A stretch of 41,450 bases of DNA from Hyphomicrobiales bacterium (GCA_019246665.1 JAFAQA010000240.1:1-41450), one strand, 5' to 3'. Numbered from the stretch's first letter, positions 15,977-25,088 are shown. Made by a program: numbers and translations. Notes: a model not told the origin generated them from the letters alone.

Positions 15977-17580
15977 ACCCCAATGATCCGGACGCCGGCT
16001 GGACGAAAGACCGCTCGGCCGCCGGATCGCGAAATCCCTGGCTCATCGCGGCCATCTTGTCCATCGCGACCTTTATGGAGGTGCTCGACACCTCGATCGC
16101 CAACGTGGCGCTGCGTCACATCGCGGGTGCGCTCTCCGCGAGCATCGATGAGAGCACCTGGATCATCACCAGCTATCTCGTCTCCAACGCCATCATCCTT
16201 CCAGTGAGCGGCTGGCTCTCCGGCGTCATCGGCCGCAAGCGCTTTTACATGCTCTCGGTCGCGCTCTTCAGCGCGAGCTCGCTCGCCTGCGGCCTCTCGC
16301 CCAATCTCGCTTGGCTGATCACCGCGCGCGTCTTCCAAGGGATCGGCGGAGGTGGGCTCGCGCCAAGCGAGCAATCGATGCTCGCCGACACGTTTCCGCC
16401 ATCCAAGCGGGCCCAGGCTTTCGCCCTTTATGGAGTCACCGTGATCTTGGCTCCGGCATTGGGCCCAACGATCGGCGGCGCGATCACCGACAATATTTCC
16501 TGGCATTGGATCTTTTTCATCAATGTGCCGATGGGTCTCCTCTCACTCATCCTTGTCAGCCTCTTCGTCGATGAGCCGGAAATCCTGCGGCGCGAACGCA
16601 AAGAGCAATTGCGGACTGGGCTCAAAGTCGACTGGGTCGGCTTCCTCCTCGTGGCGCTTTGGCTCGGTTGCCTCGAAATCGTGCTCGACAAGGGGCAGGA
16701 GGATGATTGGTTCAACTCGAGCTTCATCATCTGCACAGCCGCGGTCTCAGGCCTCGCCTTTCTGCTCTTTATTCCCTGGGAGCTCACGCGCAAGGGGCCG
16801 ATCGTCGATATTCGCCTCATCGCGCACCGGCAGTTCGGTACATCCTGGTTCGTGATGCTGAGCGTCGGCATGATCCTGTTCAGCTCGACGCAGTTCATGC
16901 CGCAGCTTTTGCAGGAGAACTTCGGTTACACGGCGACGCTCGCGGGACTTGCGCTGATGCCGGGTGGTTTCGTGGCGCTCGTGACGATGGCAATCGCGGG
17001 CCGCATCAGCGGCTTCGTGCAGCCGCGCTATCTGATGGCCGGAGCAATGATCACGATCGCGGTGGCGATGTATCACTTCACCTCGCTCACACCGGACGTG
17101 AACTTCGGCTGGTTCGCGCTTGCGCGCGTCTTTCAGATGATGGCGATCCCGGTGTTGTTCCTGACCATCACCAGCTATTCCTATGTCGGGCTTCCGCCGG
17201 AGAAATCGAGCCAAGCCTCTGCCCTGATCAACGTGGCGCGCAATCTCGGCGGCAGCATCGGCGTCTCGATGGCGCAAACCCTCTTGGCGCGTCGCGAGCA
17301 ATTCCACCAGGCGAGACTTTCCGAGCATATCTCGGCATCTTCCGTCGCGTATCGACAGACGCTTCACGAGGCCGGCAATTATTTCGCGGCGCATGGCGCG
17401 ACGGGTCCTGATGCGCAATCGCGAGCTATTGCCTGGGTTGGGGAGACGCTGATGAATCAGGCGGCATATCTCTCCTATATCGACGTTTTTGCAGCGCTCG
17501 CGGCGCTGGCCGCGCTGCTCGTTCCGGTGGCTTTCCTCTTGAAGCGGGTCGACCTCGCGAAAAGGGGAGCGCCCGCCTAG
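15973..17580 (+). CDS. emrB: DHA2-family MFS drug exporter, EmrB type
   Basis: This is a 535-residue, 14-helix major facilitator transporter and the partner of the fusion protein upstream. I use the ATG at 15973, which overlaps the emrA stop (ATGA). The frame is open further upstream, but that part lies inside emrA and is not a plausible N-terminus. Visible features: FMEVLDTSIANVALRHIAG in helix 1, SWLSGVIGRKRFYMLS in the motif-A loop, RVFQGIGGGGLAPSEQSML (motif B) and GPTIGGAITDNISWHWIFFINVPMG (motif C and following), the standard EmrB/QacA signature. It exports hydrophobic toxic compounds by proton antiport. Its stop codon TAG comes from the first bases of repeat copy B. Confidence 0.93.
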   Translation: MNPNDPDAGWTKDRSAAGSRNPWLIAAILSIATFMEVLDTSIANVALRHIAGALSASIDESTWIITSYLVSNAIILPVSGWLSGVIGRKRFYMLSVALFSASSLACGLSPNLAWLITARVFQGIGGGGLAPSEQSMLADTFPPSKRAQAFALYGVTVILAPALGPTIGGAITDNISWHWIFFINVPMGLLSLILVSLFVDEPEILRRERKEQLRTGLKVDWVGFLLVALWLGCLEIVLDKGQEDDWFNSSFIICTAAVSGLAFLLFIPWELTRKGPIVDIRLIAHRQFGTSWFVMLSVGMILFSSTQFMPQLLQENFGYTATLAGLALMPGGFVALVTMAIAGRISGFVQPRYLMAGAMITIAVAMYHFTSLTPDVNFGWFALARVFQMMAIPVLFLTITSYSYVGLPPEKSSQASALINVARNLGGSIGVSMAQTLLARREQFHQARLSEHISASSVAYRQTLHEAGNYFAAHGATGPDAQSRAIAWVGETLMNQAAYLSYIDVFAALAALAALLVPVAFLLKRVDLAKRGAPA

Positions 17581-17683
17581 AACGCGCTGCGTTTAGATGA
17601 GAACAGTAGCGTCAGGTTATCTTTCTGTTTTTCCGCATGATTTTATCGCAAAAGTGGGACCACCTTGGCGGATCATGCTCTAG
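17577..17683 (+). repeat. Dispersed intergenic palindromic repeat, copy B
   Basis: The 107-base copy runs from CTAGAACGCG to GCTCTAG, with matching ends CTAGA/TCTAG. The central-right dyad at 17647-17670 is mildly decayed. Its first CTAG contributes the TAG stop of the exporter gene upstream. It is nearly identical to copy C read on the minus strand. Confidence 0.88.
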
Positions 17684-17703
17684 CTCGCCTGCAGCCGTTG
17701 CCA

Positions 17704-18411
17704 TCAAGGCAAATTCGAATCATCCCATTCGACGGACGCCACGCCGTGAAGGCTCGAGACCTGCTCGAGAAGCTCGCGCGGCCTGTCGTGCTCACGCGAT
17801 ACCGTATAGTGCAGTCGCAACCTGCATCTCGACTTCATCGGCTCGGCCTGTTCCAAGATCGTGCGCACGTCGATGGTGAAGCCCGCCCCTTGCACCAGAG
17901 TCTCGATTGCGGCTTCGTCCGGGCCTTCCCCGCTTGTCTCGATGGTGAGCGTCCCATGACGCGACCGCAGCATGAGAGGCTCGGCCCATTTGAGCGCCCA
18001 AAGCGTGATGAAACCGATGACGGTCGCGGCCGCGCCAAGCCCGTTTTGTCCGCCGCCGAAACACAAGCCGATCACCGTGACGAGCCATAGGGTGGCCGCG
18101 GTGGTCACGCCTTGAACGAGGCCATCCTGGCGCAAAATGGCGCCGCCCCCGATGAATCCCACCCCCGTCAGGATGCCGAGCGGGAGGCGCATCAGATCAA
18201 GCGTGAGCGTGTGACCCTCCTGGTTTTGCGTGGTTACCAGAAGAATGTTCGCCTGAATCATCGCCACTGCGGCCGCGACGCAGACGAGCAAGGTCGTGCG
18301 CAAGCCCGCCGGGTGCTCATGCGCGCTCCGGTTGAATCCGATGAGGAAGCCCGCGGCGACAGCGAGCGCAAGTCGCAAGGCAATGTCGCCGGTCGTGAGG
18401 GTTTGCGGCAT
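17704..18411 (-). CDS. MgtC/SapB family membrane protein
   Basis: This 235-residue protein has the MgtC domain in its first ~140 residues: LRLALAVAAGFLIGFNRS, HPAGLRTTLLVCVAAAVAMI, GILTGVGFIGGGAILR, GLVQGVTTAATLWLVTVIGLCFGGG. These are about four to five membrane helices with the conserved GFIGGGAI motif. The C-terminal 75 residues form a soluble ACT-like domain, as in long MgtC proteins. MgtC proteins modulate growth at low Mg2+ or low ATP and regulate the F-type ATP synthase in some pathogens; here the role is unknown. The ATG at 18411 follows a perfect ribosome site (GGAGG five bases upstream). It lies convergent to the efflux pair and copy B. Confidence 0.9.
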   Translation of the reverse strand: MPQTLTTGDIALRLALAVAAGFLIGFNRSAHEHPAGLRTTLLVCVAAAVAMIQANILLVTTQNQEGHTLTLDLMRLPLGILTGVGFIGGGAILRQDGLVQGVTTAATLWLVTVIGLCFGGGQNGLGAAATVIGFITLWALKWAEPLMLRSRHGTLTIETSGEGPDEAAIETLVQGAGFTIDVRTILEQAEPMKSRCRLRLHYTVSREHDRPRELLEQVSSLHGVASVEWDDSNLP

Positions 18412-18571
18412 CGCACCTCCGAAGAAGGGAAATAGATTAATCGGCTTTGTGGTTCCCGCGCACGGAAACCATGCTGTCGCGCGCGCTGGATTTCACGCCC
18501 GTTTCAGGTCTCGGAACATGCGCGGATGCACTGCATTGAGAAAGTCATCATCTGCGAGATGGAGATGCGCG

Positions 18572-18877
18572 ATGGTCAAGGAAAAGCGCAAATGGTCAGG
18601 TGAGGTGACGGCGCACAGCGATGCGCTCGATCTCGAAAGGGACGTGTTCAAATCAAGCGATCCCAAAAAGATCGCGGCGTCTTTGAAGCGCTCGGCGCGT
18701 GCCAGCAAACGAAGGAAGGCCGACCCGTTTCGATCGGCCATGTCGATGTTGACCTTCTATATCAATCGGGCGGGGAAAAATCTCCCGGCCGGGCGTAAGA
18801 AGACGCTGGAAGCCGCGAAGGATGAGCTGCGCTCTCAATTCAAACGGCCAAGCTCCCAGCGTCCGCGGCAAAAGTAG
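18572..18877 (+). CDS. Small DUF3175-like basic protein, 101 aa
   Basis: I choose the ATG at 18572 because a GGAG ribosome site lies about seven bases before it and the upstream open frame overlaps the MgtC gene start. The protein is very basic (Lys/Arg) and resembles the DUF3175 family: KWSGEVTAHSDALDLERDVFKSSDPKKIAASLKRSA, then PFRSAMSMLTFYINRAGKNLPAGRKKTLEAAKDELR. That family is small, common in rhizobia and of unknown function. A helix-loop-helix with many Lys/Arg suggests nucleic-acid binding, which is only an inference. It is probably transcribed alone. Confidence 0.8.
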   Translation: MVKEKRKWSGEVTAHSDALDLERDVFKSSDPKKIAASLKRSARASKRRKADPFRSAMSMLTFYINRAGKNLPAGRKKTLEAAKDELRSQFKRPSSQRPRQK

Positions 18878-18896
18878 CGTGAATTCGCTCACGTCT

Positions 18897-19196
18897 TCAG
18901 GCCGGCGTCTTTCCGCATTTCGCGTCGAGCAAAACGTAAAGGTCGACCCCGCCCAGGGTTTGCGACTTCGGCGTGATCGCGCCTCCATCAAGGTTCAGAT
19001 TCTTGGCATTTCCGACATCGAAGGTGACTGGCCTCGTCGCGAACCAGGTGCCATCGCTCTTTTTGGTAAAGGCGTCACAAGGCAGTGTGTTCGGCGGCAA
19101 CGGGACGTCCTCCGCACGCACGCTCGAGCCCCACACCAAGGGGGCTGCGACCATTCCCGCCAAGATCAGAAGACATCCCTCCGTAAATCTGCGCAT
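18897..19196 (-). CDS. Small secreted protein, hypothetical, 99 aa
   Basis: The ATG at 19196 has a good ribosome site (AGGGAG eight bases upstream) and gives a signal peptide (residues 1-30, LLILAGMVAAPLVWGSSVRA) with cleavage near VRA-ED. The mature part is small, with two cysteines (LPCDAF and AKCGKTPA) and TRPVTFDVGNAKNLNLDGG, suggesting a compact beta protein. I do not recognise the family. Frames extending upstream to 19376 give a 60-residue non-signal leader and are not likely. The gap between it and the GH15 gene (19197-19536, 340 bases) has no clear gene and probably holds both promoters. Confidence 0.7.
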   Translation of the reverse strand: MRRFTEGCLLILAGMVAAPLVWGSSVRAEDVPLPPNTLPCDAFTKKSDGTWFATRPVTFDVGNAKNLNLDGGAITPKSQTLGGVDLYVLLDAKCGKTPA

Positions 19197-19536
19197 TTTT
19201 CGCTCCCTCTCATTTTTGCCAGCTCGTCGGTTCTCAGGAGTGCTTTTGCGCGACCGACGGAACCTGAATGGAGAACGCGCCTGAATGTTGACGGGTTCCT
19301 CTAGGGCCGGACAACCGGAAGGAAAGCCGCAAGGTTTCAAAGAGATGGCAATCGCGCTTGGCAAAAAAGGCTGCATCGGAAAGCGTGGCCTATTTGTTGT
19401 GTTTTGATGCAGTTCGCCCTCTTTCGCGCCGGCGCCCCTCTTGTCTCATCCTCGTGCAAAGTAAGCTGGTAAGATGGATCACAAAGTTTTGAACCTGGCC
19501 GCTTGGCTGCTTGATCAAAGGTGAAGGGTCCGAGAA
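19197..19536. promoter_or_regulatory. Divergent intergenic region upstream of the GH15 gene
   Basis: This 340-base gap lies between two divergently transcribed genes, so promoters for both should be here. I see no supportable -35/-10 pair or operator dyad. Read forward, AAGGG precedes the GH15 start by about eight bases. Confidence 0.35.
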
Positions 19537-21345
19537 ATGAGCCATCCCATCGAGGACTACGCCATGATCGGCGACTGCCGCACGGCCGCGCTCGTGGCGC
19601 GTGAAGGCGCGATCGAATGGCTGTGCCTGCCCCGCTTCGATTCCCCGGCTTGCTTTGCCAAGATCCTTGGCGAGGAGGAGCACGGATTCTGGCGCATCGC
19701 GGCACGGGATGCGGGCGCGGAAATCACGCGGGCATATCGCGGCGACAGCCTCATTCTCGAGACGGAGCACAGGACCCCAAAGGGCGCGGTGCGCGTCATC
19801 GATCTCATGCCGACCGGAACCAAGGGGCCGCAAGTGGTGCGTCTGGTCGAGGGCCTGGCTGGTGAAGTCGACATGCGCATGGAACTTGCCATCCGCTTCG
19901 AATATGGCCGCACGGTGCCCTGGGTCACACGAACCGGTTGGCATGACATTCGCGCCGTCGCTGGCCCGAACACTCTGATCCTGCGCGCCGATGTCGAGAC
20001 GCATGGCGAGGATCAACGCACCGTCGCCGATTTCAGCGTGAAGGAGGGCGAATGTCTTGCCTTCGCGCTCGCCTGGGGGCGTTCGCACGAAATCGATCCG
20101 ACACCAGTCGATCCAAGAATTGCGCTCGGCGACACGGAGCGCTTTTGGGCCGGCTGGGCGGAGAAATGTCGCTATGACGGACCGTCCCCTCGCGCCGTGC
20201 GCCGCTCGCTCGCGACGCTGAAGGCGCTAACGCATCTTCCGACCGGGGGAATTGTCGCTGCGCCCACCACGTCCCTTCCCGAGAAGCTCGGCGGTGTTCG
20301 AAACTGGGACTATCGCTTCTGCTGGCTTCGCGATTCCACCTTCTGCCTCGTTGCCCTTATGGACGCCGGCTACGTCGAGGAAGCGCTCGCCTGGCGCGAC
20401 TGGCTCGCGCGCGCCGTCGCGGGCAACCCCGCGCAAACTCAGATTCTTTACGGGATCGGGGGTGAACGCCTCATTCCCGAGATCGAGCTCGAATGGCTTC
20501 CCGGTTACGAAAAATCTGCTCCCGTTCGCATCGGCAATGCGGCTTCCGATCAGTTGCAGCTCGATGTCTTCGGCGAGGTGGCCGACGCGATGTATCAGGC
20601 GAAGCTGCGCGATCTCCCGCCGATCGAAGGAGGGTGGGAACATACGGTTTCCCTGATGAGCCACCTCGCCGAGATCTGGAAAGACCCGGATGAGGGCATT
20701 TGGGAGGTGCGCGGCCCTCGCCAGCATTTCGTGCATTCGAAGGTGATGGCTTGGCTCGCCTTCGACCGCACCATCAGGCGCGGCGAGGCCCGAAACCGCA
20801 AAGCTCCCTATGCCGAATGGCGAAAGATACGCGAGACCATTCACGCACAAGTGTGCGAGAAAGGCTTCGACAAGGAGCTCGGCAGCTTCGTTCAGGCATA
20901 TGGATCGAAGACGCTCGATGCGAGTCTCCTGCGCATCCCGGTTGTCGGTTTCCTTCCGGCGGAAGATGAACGAGTGCGCGGCACCGTGGCCGCGATCGAG
21001 CGGCAGCTCATGGCGGATGGGCTGGTGCTCCGCTACCGCACCGAGGACACTGAGGACGGACTGCCGGTGGGCGAGGGCGCGTTCCTGCCTTGCAGCTTCT
21101 GGTATGCGGACAACCTCCTGCTTCTCGGCCGGGTGGAGGAGGCAAAGGTGCTCTTCGAGCGCCTGATCGGGCTTTGCAACGATGTGGGCTTATTGGCGGA
21201 GGAGTATGATCCGCGGGCGCGGCGCATGCTCGGCAACTTCCCGCAGGCCTTCAGCCATGTCGCCCTCGTCAACACCGCCTTGCGCCTCACGCAAGCGATG
21301 CGCGAGGGAGCCCCGCAAGGGAGAAAGCAACCTGTCCCCGCGTGA
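19537..21345 (+). CDS. Glycoside hydrolase family 15 protein (glucoamylase/trehalase-like)
   Basis: This 602-residue cytoplasmic enzyme has the bacterial GH15 layout: an N-terminal beta-sandwich (starting PIEDYAMIGDCRTAALVAREGAIEWLCLPRFDSPACFA) and an (alpha/alpha)6 barrel from about residue 225. Signature pieces are APTTSLPEKLGGVRNWDYRFCWLRDSTF and GEGAFLPCSFWYADNLLLLGR, which carry the catalytic carboxylates in this family. Such proteins hydrolyse terminal glucose from oligosaccharides or split trehalose. There is no signal peptide, so it acts inside the cell. It faces the debranching enzyme and glycosyltransferase genes convergently. Confidence 0.93.
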   Translation: MSHPIEDYAMIGDCRTAALVAREGAIEWLCLPRFDSPACFAKILGEEEHGFWRIAARDAGAEITRAYRGDSLILETEHRTPKGAVRVIDLMPTGTKGPQVVRLVEGLAGEVDMRMELAIRFEYGRTVPWVTRTGWHDIRAVAGPNTLILRADVETHGEDQRTVADFSVKEGECLAFALAWGRSHEIDPTPVDPRIALGDTERFWAGWAEKCRYDGPSPRAVRRSLATLKALTHLPTGGIVAAPTTSLPEKLGGVRNWDYRFCWLRDSTFCLVALMDAGYVEEALAWRDWLARAVAGNPAQTQILYGIGGERLIPEIELEWLPGYEKSAPVRIGNAASDQLQLDVFGEVADAMYQAKLRDLPPIEGGWEHTVSLMSHLAEIWKDPDEGIWEVRGPRQHFVHSKVMAWLAFDRTIRRGEARNRKAPYAEWRKIRETIHAQVCEKGFDKELGSFVQAYGSKTLDASLLRIPVVGFLPAEDERVRGTVAAIERQLMADGLVLRYRTEDTEDGLPVGEGAFLPCSFWYADNLLLLGRVEEAKVLFERLIGLCNDVGLLAEEYDPRARRMLGNFPQAFSHVALVNTALRLTQAMREGAPQGRKQPVPA

Positions 21346-21438
21346 GCGTCGGCCGACACGCGGCGGGAACATTTGGTCACGCCCTGGGTTGAGGTGGGCC
21401 AGTCCTAGCCCCTCCAGATGGATTGGCAGAAGCCACTA

Positions 21439-21484
21439 GCGCTCCGGCTCTCCTCGGCGGACTTGCTCGGGGCGCCTTTTTTAT
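21439..21484 (+). terminator. Probable terminator after the GH15 gene
   Basis: GCGCTCCG (21439-21446) can pair with CGGGGCGC (21468-21475) with one T-G pair; a run CTTTTTTAT follows. The loop is 21 bases. It lies between convergent genes. Confidence 0.45.
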
Positions 21485-21540
21485 AAAGTGCGGTCCGCAA
21501 GCCGTGCGGCCGCATGAAACCGTTTCCACAATTCGATGCC

Positions 21541-23763
21541 CTACGACGGGCGATCCGCGAACGTCATGGTAACCTTCGCCTGACCCGAATTGCTCAGCAC
21601 CCGCAAGGACACGTGGCCGGCAATTCGCCGAAGTGCGACATCCACTTCGGCGCCCACGAAGCCGGCTTTTCGCAGCACGATCTGGTCCACGAAGATGGGC
21701 AAGGTTGGATTACGAAAACGGATCTCCTTGGCTCCCGGATCGAACTCGAGGCCGAGCGAAGCCTGGATCATGAGGAAGAGCGCGCCGCTCGCCCAAGCCT
21801 GAGGCGTGCAGGCGACCGGATAGAGCGTAGGTCCCGCGCCGCGCCGCCGCCGAAAGCCGCAATACAGCTCAGGCAACCGGCGCAAATCCATGTAAGTCGC
21901 AGCGGCGAAATTCGCCTCGAAGACGCGCTGCGCGTGGCTCATCAAGCCGTAGCGAGCGAGTCCCCAAGCGATGAGCGAATTGTCATGCGGCCAGACGGAG
22001 CCGTTGTGATAGGACATCGGGTTGTAGCGCGCCTCGCCTTTGGCCACGGTCCGCACACCCCAGCCTGAGAAGAAGGCGGGCGAAACCATTGCTTCCCCGA
22101 CCTTTCGGGCCCGGTCCGGCCGTGCAATGCCGGTCCATAGGAGGTGACCGGCGTTCGAGGCGCGCACCTGCAGCGGCACCTTCTCGCCGTCGAGGCCAAG
22201 CACGTAGAGATCGAGTTCATCGGACCAGAAATAGGCATCGAAGCGTTCGGCCAAGGCGTCGGCGGAGCGCTCGAGCTCATGGGCCAGATCCGGCTCGCCG
22301 AGCCGGCGCGCACAAGCGGCGGCGGCCCGCTTTGCCGCGTAGGCGTAGCCCTGTACTTCGGCGAGTGCGATCGGCCCTTGAGCCAAGCGCCCATCGGCGT
22401 GGAAGATGGCATCGAAGGAATCTTTCCAGCCTTGGTGCTGAAGGCCCGTCTTCAGGCTGTGAATGCCCTTCTTCCCATATTCCAGGAAACCGTCCCCATC
22501 CGGATCGCCGTCAGTGTCCATCCAGCGCAGGGCGCGCTTGATGGCGGGCCAGAGCCGCCGCAAAGTGGCGACATCGCCCGTCCTTTCCGTGTAATGGCCC
22601 GCGAGGATGATGAAGAGCGGCGTCGAATCGACCGAGCCGTAGTAAAGGCCAAAGGGCACCTCCTTCAGTGCCGCCATCTCGCCCCCGCGCATCTCGTGCA
22701 GGATTTTGCCCGGTTGCGCGTCGGAGACCTCATCGGTCGTGGTTGCCTGGTAGTCTGCAAGGCGCAGCAACACACCCCTGGCAAGCGAAGGGTCGAGCCA
22801 AAGCATTTGCAACGCGGTGATAATCCCGTCGCGGCCGAACGTGGTGGAGAACCAGGGCGTGCCGGCGTAGGGATAGGGACCTTCCCCGGTCCGGGTGGTC
22901 AGCATGTGCAGATCGGCCATGGCGCGCCGCAAGGCTTCGTTCAGAACCTCGTTCGATGTCTCGATGGTGGTCGCTCCGCCGCTCCTCCGCTCGCGATTTG
23001 CCGCCCGCAGCCCTTTAAAGAAGCCCTTCCGCTTGGGCACCTGAGCACCATGGCACTCCACGGTGAAGAACAACGAGCACGATTCTCCGGTGGCGAGGCT
23101 CAACTCGTAGGTTGCCGTGCTCGTCGAGCGACGCGTGGGCGCAGGCTCGAAGGTGAGTTCGGAGCGTCGCGTCGCCCCGTCCAACCCACGATAGACGAGC
23201 GAGACGCCGTTGCCGTCGCGCAGCTCGTCATGCGCCTGACCACGCTTGGCGCGCAGCTGGCCGCGGACTTCGAAAATATCGGCGAAATCATTGCCGAACA
23301 GCAAGGTCAGGGTGAATGAGACCCGGTCGTCACCATGGTTCGAGACCGCGATTCTCTGATGGGCAACGCCACGCCAAAGATAGACCGTGCGCACCACATG
23401 AATGGTGTCGCGCTGAAGCACGATGTGACCGCCTTCAAAAATATCCGCATTCGTGAGATCGACCGAAAGCGTCACATTGTCGTCGCGTATGCTCGAGCCG
23501 AGGAGCAAGGGTTGCGTGCCTCCCAGCAGAAGCTCGAGGCGGGAAAGAAAGCGCGTGTCGTGGTTGAACAACCCGTCCGGCCCGCCCGCCGATGCGCCCA
23601 TATCACCGTGACTATCGAAGACCGCGAAGGTGTCGGCGTGCTTGAGGGTCCGCCTCGGCCGCGCCGACGGGCTCGTGGAGGGGATATAGAACGGGGCTTC
23701 CGCCAGAGCGTCGATGGCGGGAAGGGCGACTTCGTTTTGAGTACGCGGCGCCTCAGCCCGCAT
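21541..23763 (-). CDS. Amylo-alpha-1,6-glucosidase / glycogen-debranching-like protein
   Basis: This 740-residue protein has the bacterial GDE architecture: an N-terminal GDE_N_bis beta domain (DTFAVFDSHGDMGA, GPDGLFNHDTRFLSRLELLLGG, residues about 45-80) and a C-terminal (alpha/alpha)6 domain from about residue 290. The latter includes PWFSTTFGRDGIITALQML, HEMRGGEMA, GSVDSTPLFIILAGHY and YHNGSVWPHDNSLIAWGL, the usual GH63/GH133-like active-site segments. It has no signal peptide. Relatives are annotated as debranching enzymes or amylo-1,6-glucosidases, but the true substrate is often unclear. Its start overlaps the glycosyltransferase stop by 11 bases, so the two are co-transcribed, with GT4 first. 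Confidence 0.9.
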   Translation of the reverse strand: MRAEAPRTQNEVALPAIDALAEAPFYIPSTSPSARPRRTLKHADTFAVFDSHGDMGASAGGPDGLFNHDTRFLSRLELLLGGTQPLLLGSSIRDDNVTLSVDLTNADIFEGGHIVLQRDTIHVVRTVYLWRGVAHQRIAVSNHGDDRVSFTLTLLFGNDFADIFEVRGQLRAKRGQAHDELRDGNGVSLVYRGLDGATRRSELTFEPAPTRRSTSTATYELSLATGESCSLFFTVECHGAQVPKRKGFFKGLRAANRERRSGGATTIETSNEVLNEALRRAMADLHMLTTRTGEGPYPYAGTPWFSTTFGRDGIITALQMLWLDPSLARGVLLRLADYQATTTDEVSDAQPGKILHEMRGGEMAALKEVPFGLYYGSVDSTPLFIILAGHYTERTGDVATLRRLWPAIKRALRWMDTDGDPDGDGFLEYGKKGIHSLKTGLQHQGWKDSFDAIFHADGRLAQGPIALAEVQGYAYAAKRAAAACARRLGEPDLAHELERSADALAERFDAYFWSDELDLYVLGLDGEKVPLQVRASNAGHLLWTGIARPDRARKVGEAMVSPAFFSGWGVRTVAKGEARYNPMSYHNGSVWPHDNSLIAWGLARYGLMSHAQRVFEANFAAATYMDLRRLPELYCGFRRRRGAGPTLYPVACTPQAWASGALFLMIQASLGLEFDPGAKEIRFRNPTLPIFVDQIVLRKAGFVGAEVDVALRRIAGHVSLRVLSNSGQAKVTMTFADRPS

Positions 23764-24871
23764 GGCGCTCGCTGGCGCTCTTGCGTTGCAGTGGGATGAC
23801 GTTCGCTCGTTGCGAGCCCTCGTTCATGGCCGCGTAGCCCGGAATCTTCGAGAGAAGTGATTTATACACGGCAAGATAGTCCTCAGCCATTCGGGTAGCG
23901 GAGAAGCGCTCCTCGAAGCGTCTGCGCACCGCGCGACGATCGAGTGCGATCACATCGCGAAGGGCCCAGCTCGCCTCCTCGAGGCCCGAGACGATTCGCC
24001 CGGTAACATGATCGTCGACGATCTCCGGGACCGAGCCGAAACGGAAACCGAGGACAGGCGTGCCACAAGCCATGGCTTCGATCATAACAAGGCCAAAGGG
24101 TTCTGGCCAGTCGATTGGGAACAGCAAGGCGCGCGCATTGCCGAGAAACTGCGTCTTGCCCCGTTCGTCGATCTCGCCGATGAATTCGACACCGGGCTGG
24201 TTGAGCAAGGGTGCGACCACCTCACGGAAATAGGCTTCATCGACTCTGTCGATCTTGGCCGCCATCTTGAGGGGCAAGCCGAGTGAGCGCGCAATCGCTA
24301 TCGCACGATCAGGGCCTTTCTCGGGCGAGATACGGCCAAGGAACGCAACATAGCCGCCGCGAGGATCATAGTTCGGCGTGTGCAAGTCGGTCGGCAAGCC
24401 GTGATAAACGGTGCCGACGAAATTCGTGTCCGGAATCGGATCGCGCTGCGCGTTTGAGATCGAGACGAAAGGCATGTTCGGGAAGGCGCGATAAAGCGGC
24501 GCGAGATCAGGCAGGTCCTGTCGACCGTGCAAGGTTGATACGGTTCGTTCCGCGATATGGCTGAACAGGGGCAATTGAAAAGCGTCGATATGAAAGTGGA
24601 GCACGTCGAAGGAAGAGGCGCGCCGGCGTATCTCCTCGAGCATGATCATGTAGTGAGGCACATAATCCCGCACGCGTGGGTTGAGCCTGATAGCCATATG
24701 GCCGCAAGGTACGAGCTTGGCCGTGGTGATCGAATCTCCGCTCGCAAATAGCGTGACGTCGTGTCCTTGTCGGACGAGTTCCTCGCAAAGGTAGGAGACG
24801 ACACGTTCGGTTCCGCCGTAGAGCTTGGGGGGAACGCTTTCCATGAGGGGGGCAATTTGCGCGATTTTCAT
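23753..24871 (-). CDS. Glycosyltransferase family 4 protein
   Basis: This 372-residue GT-B enzyme moves a sugar from a nucleotide sugar to an acceptor. The N-terminal domain begins KIAQIAPLMESVPPKLYGG, typical of GT4; the C-terminal domain has FLGRISPEKGPDRAI and the E-x7-E motif EPFGLVMIEAMACGTPVL. The opening PPKLYGGTERVVSYL is characteristic of a large bacterial GT4 subgroup linked to polysaccharide or glycoside synthesis. With the downstream GDE-like gene it may form a small carbohydrate synthesis/trimming unit. The ATG at 24871 sits 170 bases from the next gene upstream. Confidence 0.9.
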   Translation of the reverse strand: MKIAQIAPLMESVPPKLYGGTERVVSYLCEELVRQGHDVTLFASGDSITTAKLVPCGHMAIRLNPRVRDYVPHYMIMLEEIRRRASSFDVLHFHIDAFQLPLFSHIAERTVSTLHGRQDLPDLAPLYRAFPNMPFVSISNAQRDPIPDTNFVGTVYHGLPTDLHTPNYDPRGGYVAFLGRISPEKGPDRAIAIARSLGLPLKMAAKIDRVDEAYFREVVAPLLNQPGVEFIGEIDERGKTQFLGNARALLFPIDWPEPFGLVMIEAMACGTPVLGFRFGSVPEIVDDHVTGRIVSGLEEASWALRDVIALDRRAVRRRFEERFSATRMAEDYLAVYKSLLSKIPGYAAMNEGSQRANVIPLQRKSASERHAG

Positions 24872-25088
24872 CGGGACCTTTTTGATTTTTGTTGCACCGG
24901 TTGCTTACGCGCGACCTCTTCAGTTGGTTCCCGATTATGGGGATTACATGAGCTCCGGGCGGTGTAGTTTCGACACCTGGAAATGCCGGAAGAAAAGGCG
25001 GACGTTCCGTCAAGCAAACTCGGCGTGGTCGCGCCATCAGATCAGCGTTTGGTGGGGGTCTCGCGCAAACGCTGCCCGATCGGAATGA
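24843..25088 (+). CDS. Doubtful small secreted protein, about 81 aa
   Basis: On the plus strand, antisense to the start of the glycosyltransferase, an ATG at 24843 opens a frame whose first 23 residues look like a signal peptide ending AYA (GTFLIFVAPVAYA). It continues with PDYGDYMSSGRCSFDTWKC, which recalls the Cys pattern of small secreted rhizobial proteins (DUF3551-like). After that, the frame runs into the antisense of the MFS exporter's C-terminus and loses any family resemblance. It may be a decayed or truncated gene, or chance. I hold this weakly. Confidence 0.25.
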   Translation: MRGAICAIFIGTFLIFVAPVAYARPLQLVPDYGDYMSSGRCSFDTWKCRKKRRTFRQANSAWSRHQISVWWGSRANAARSE

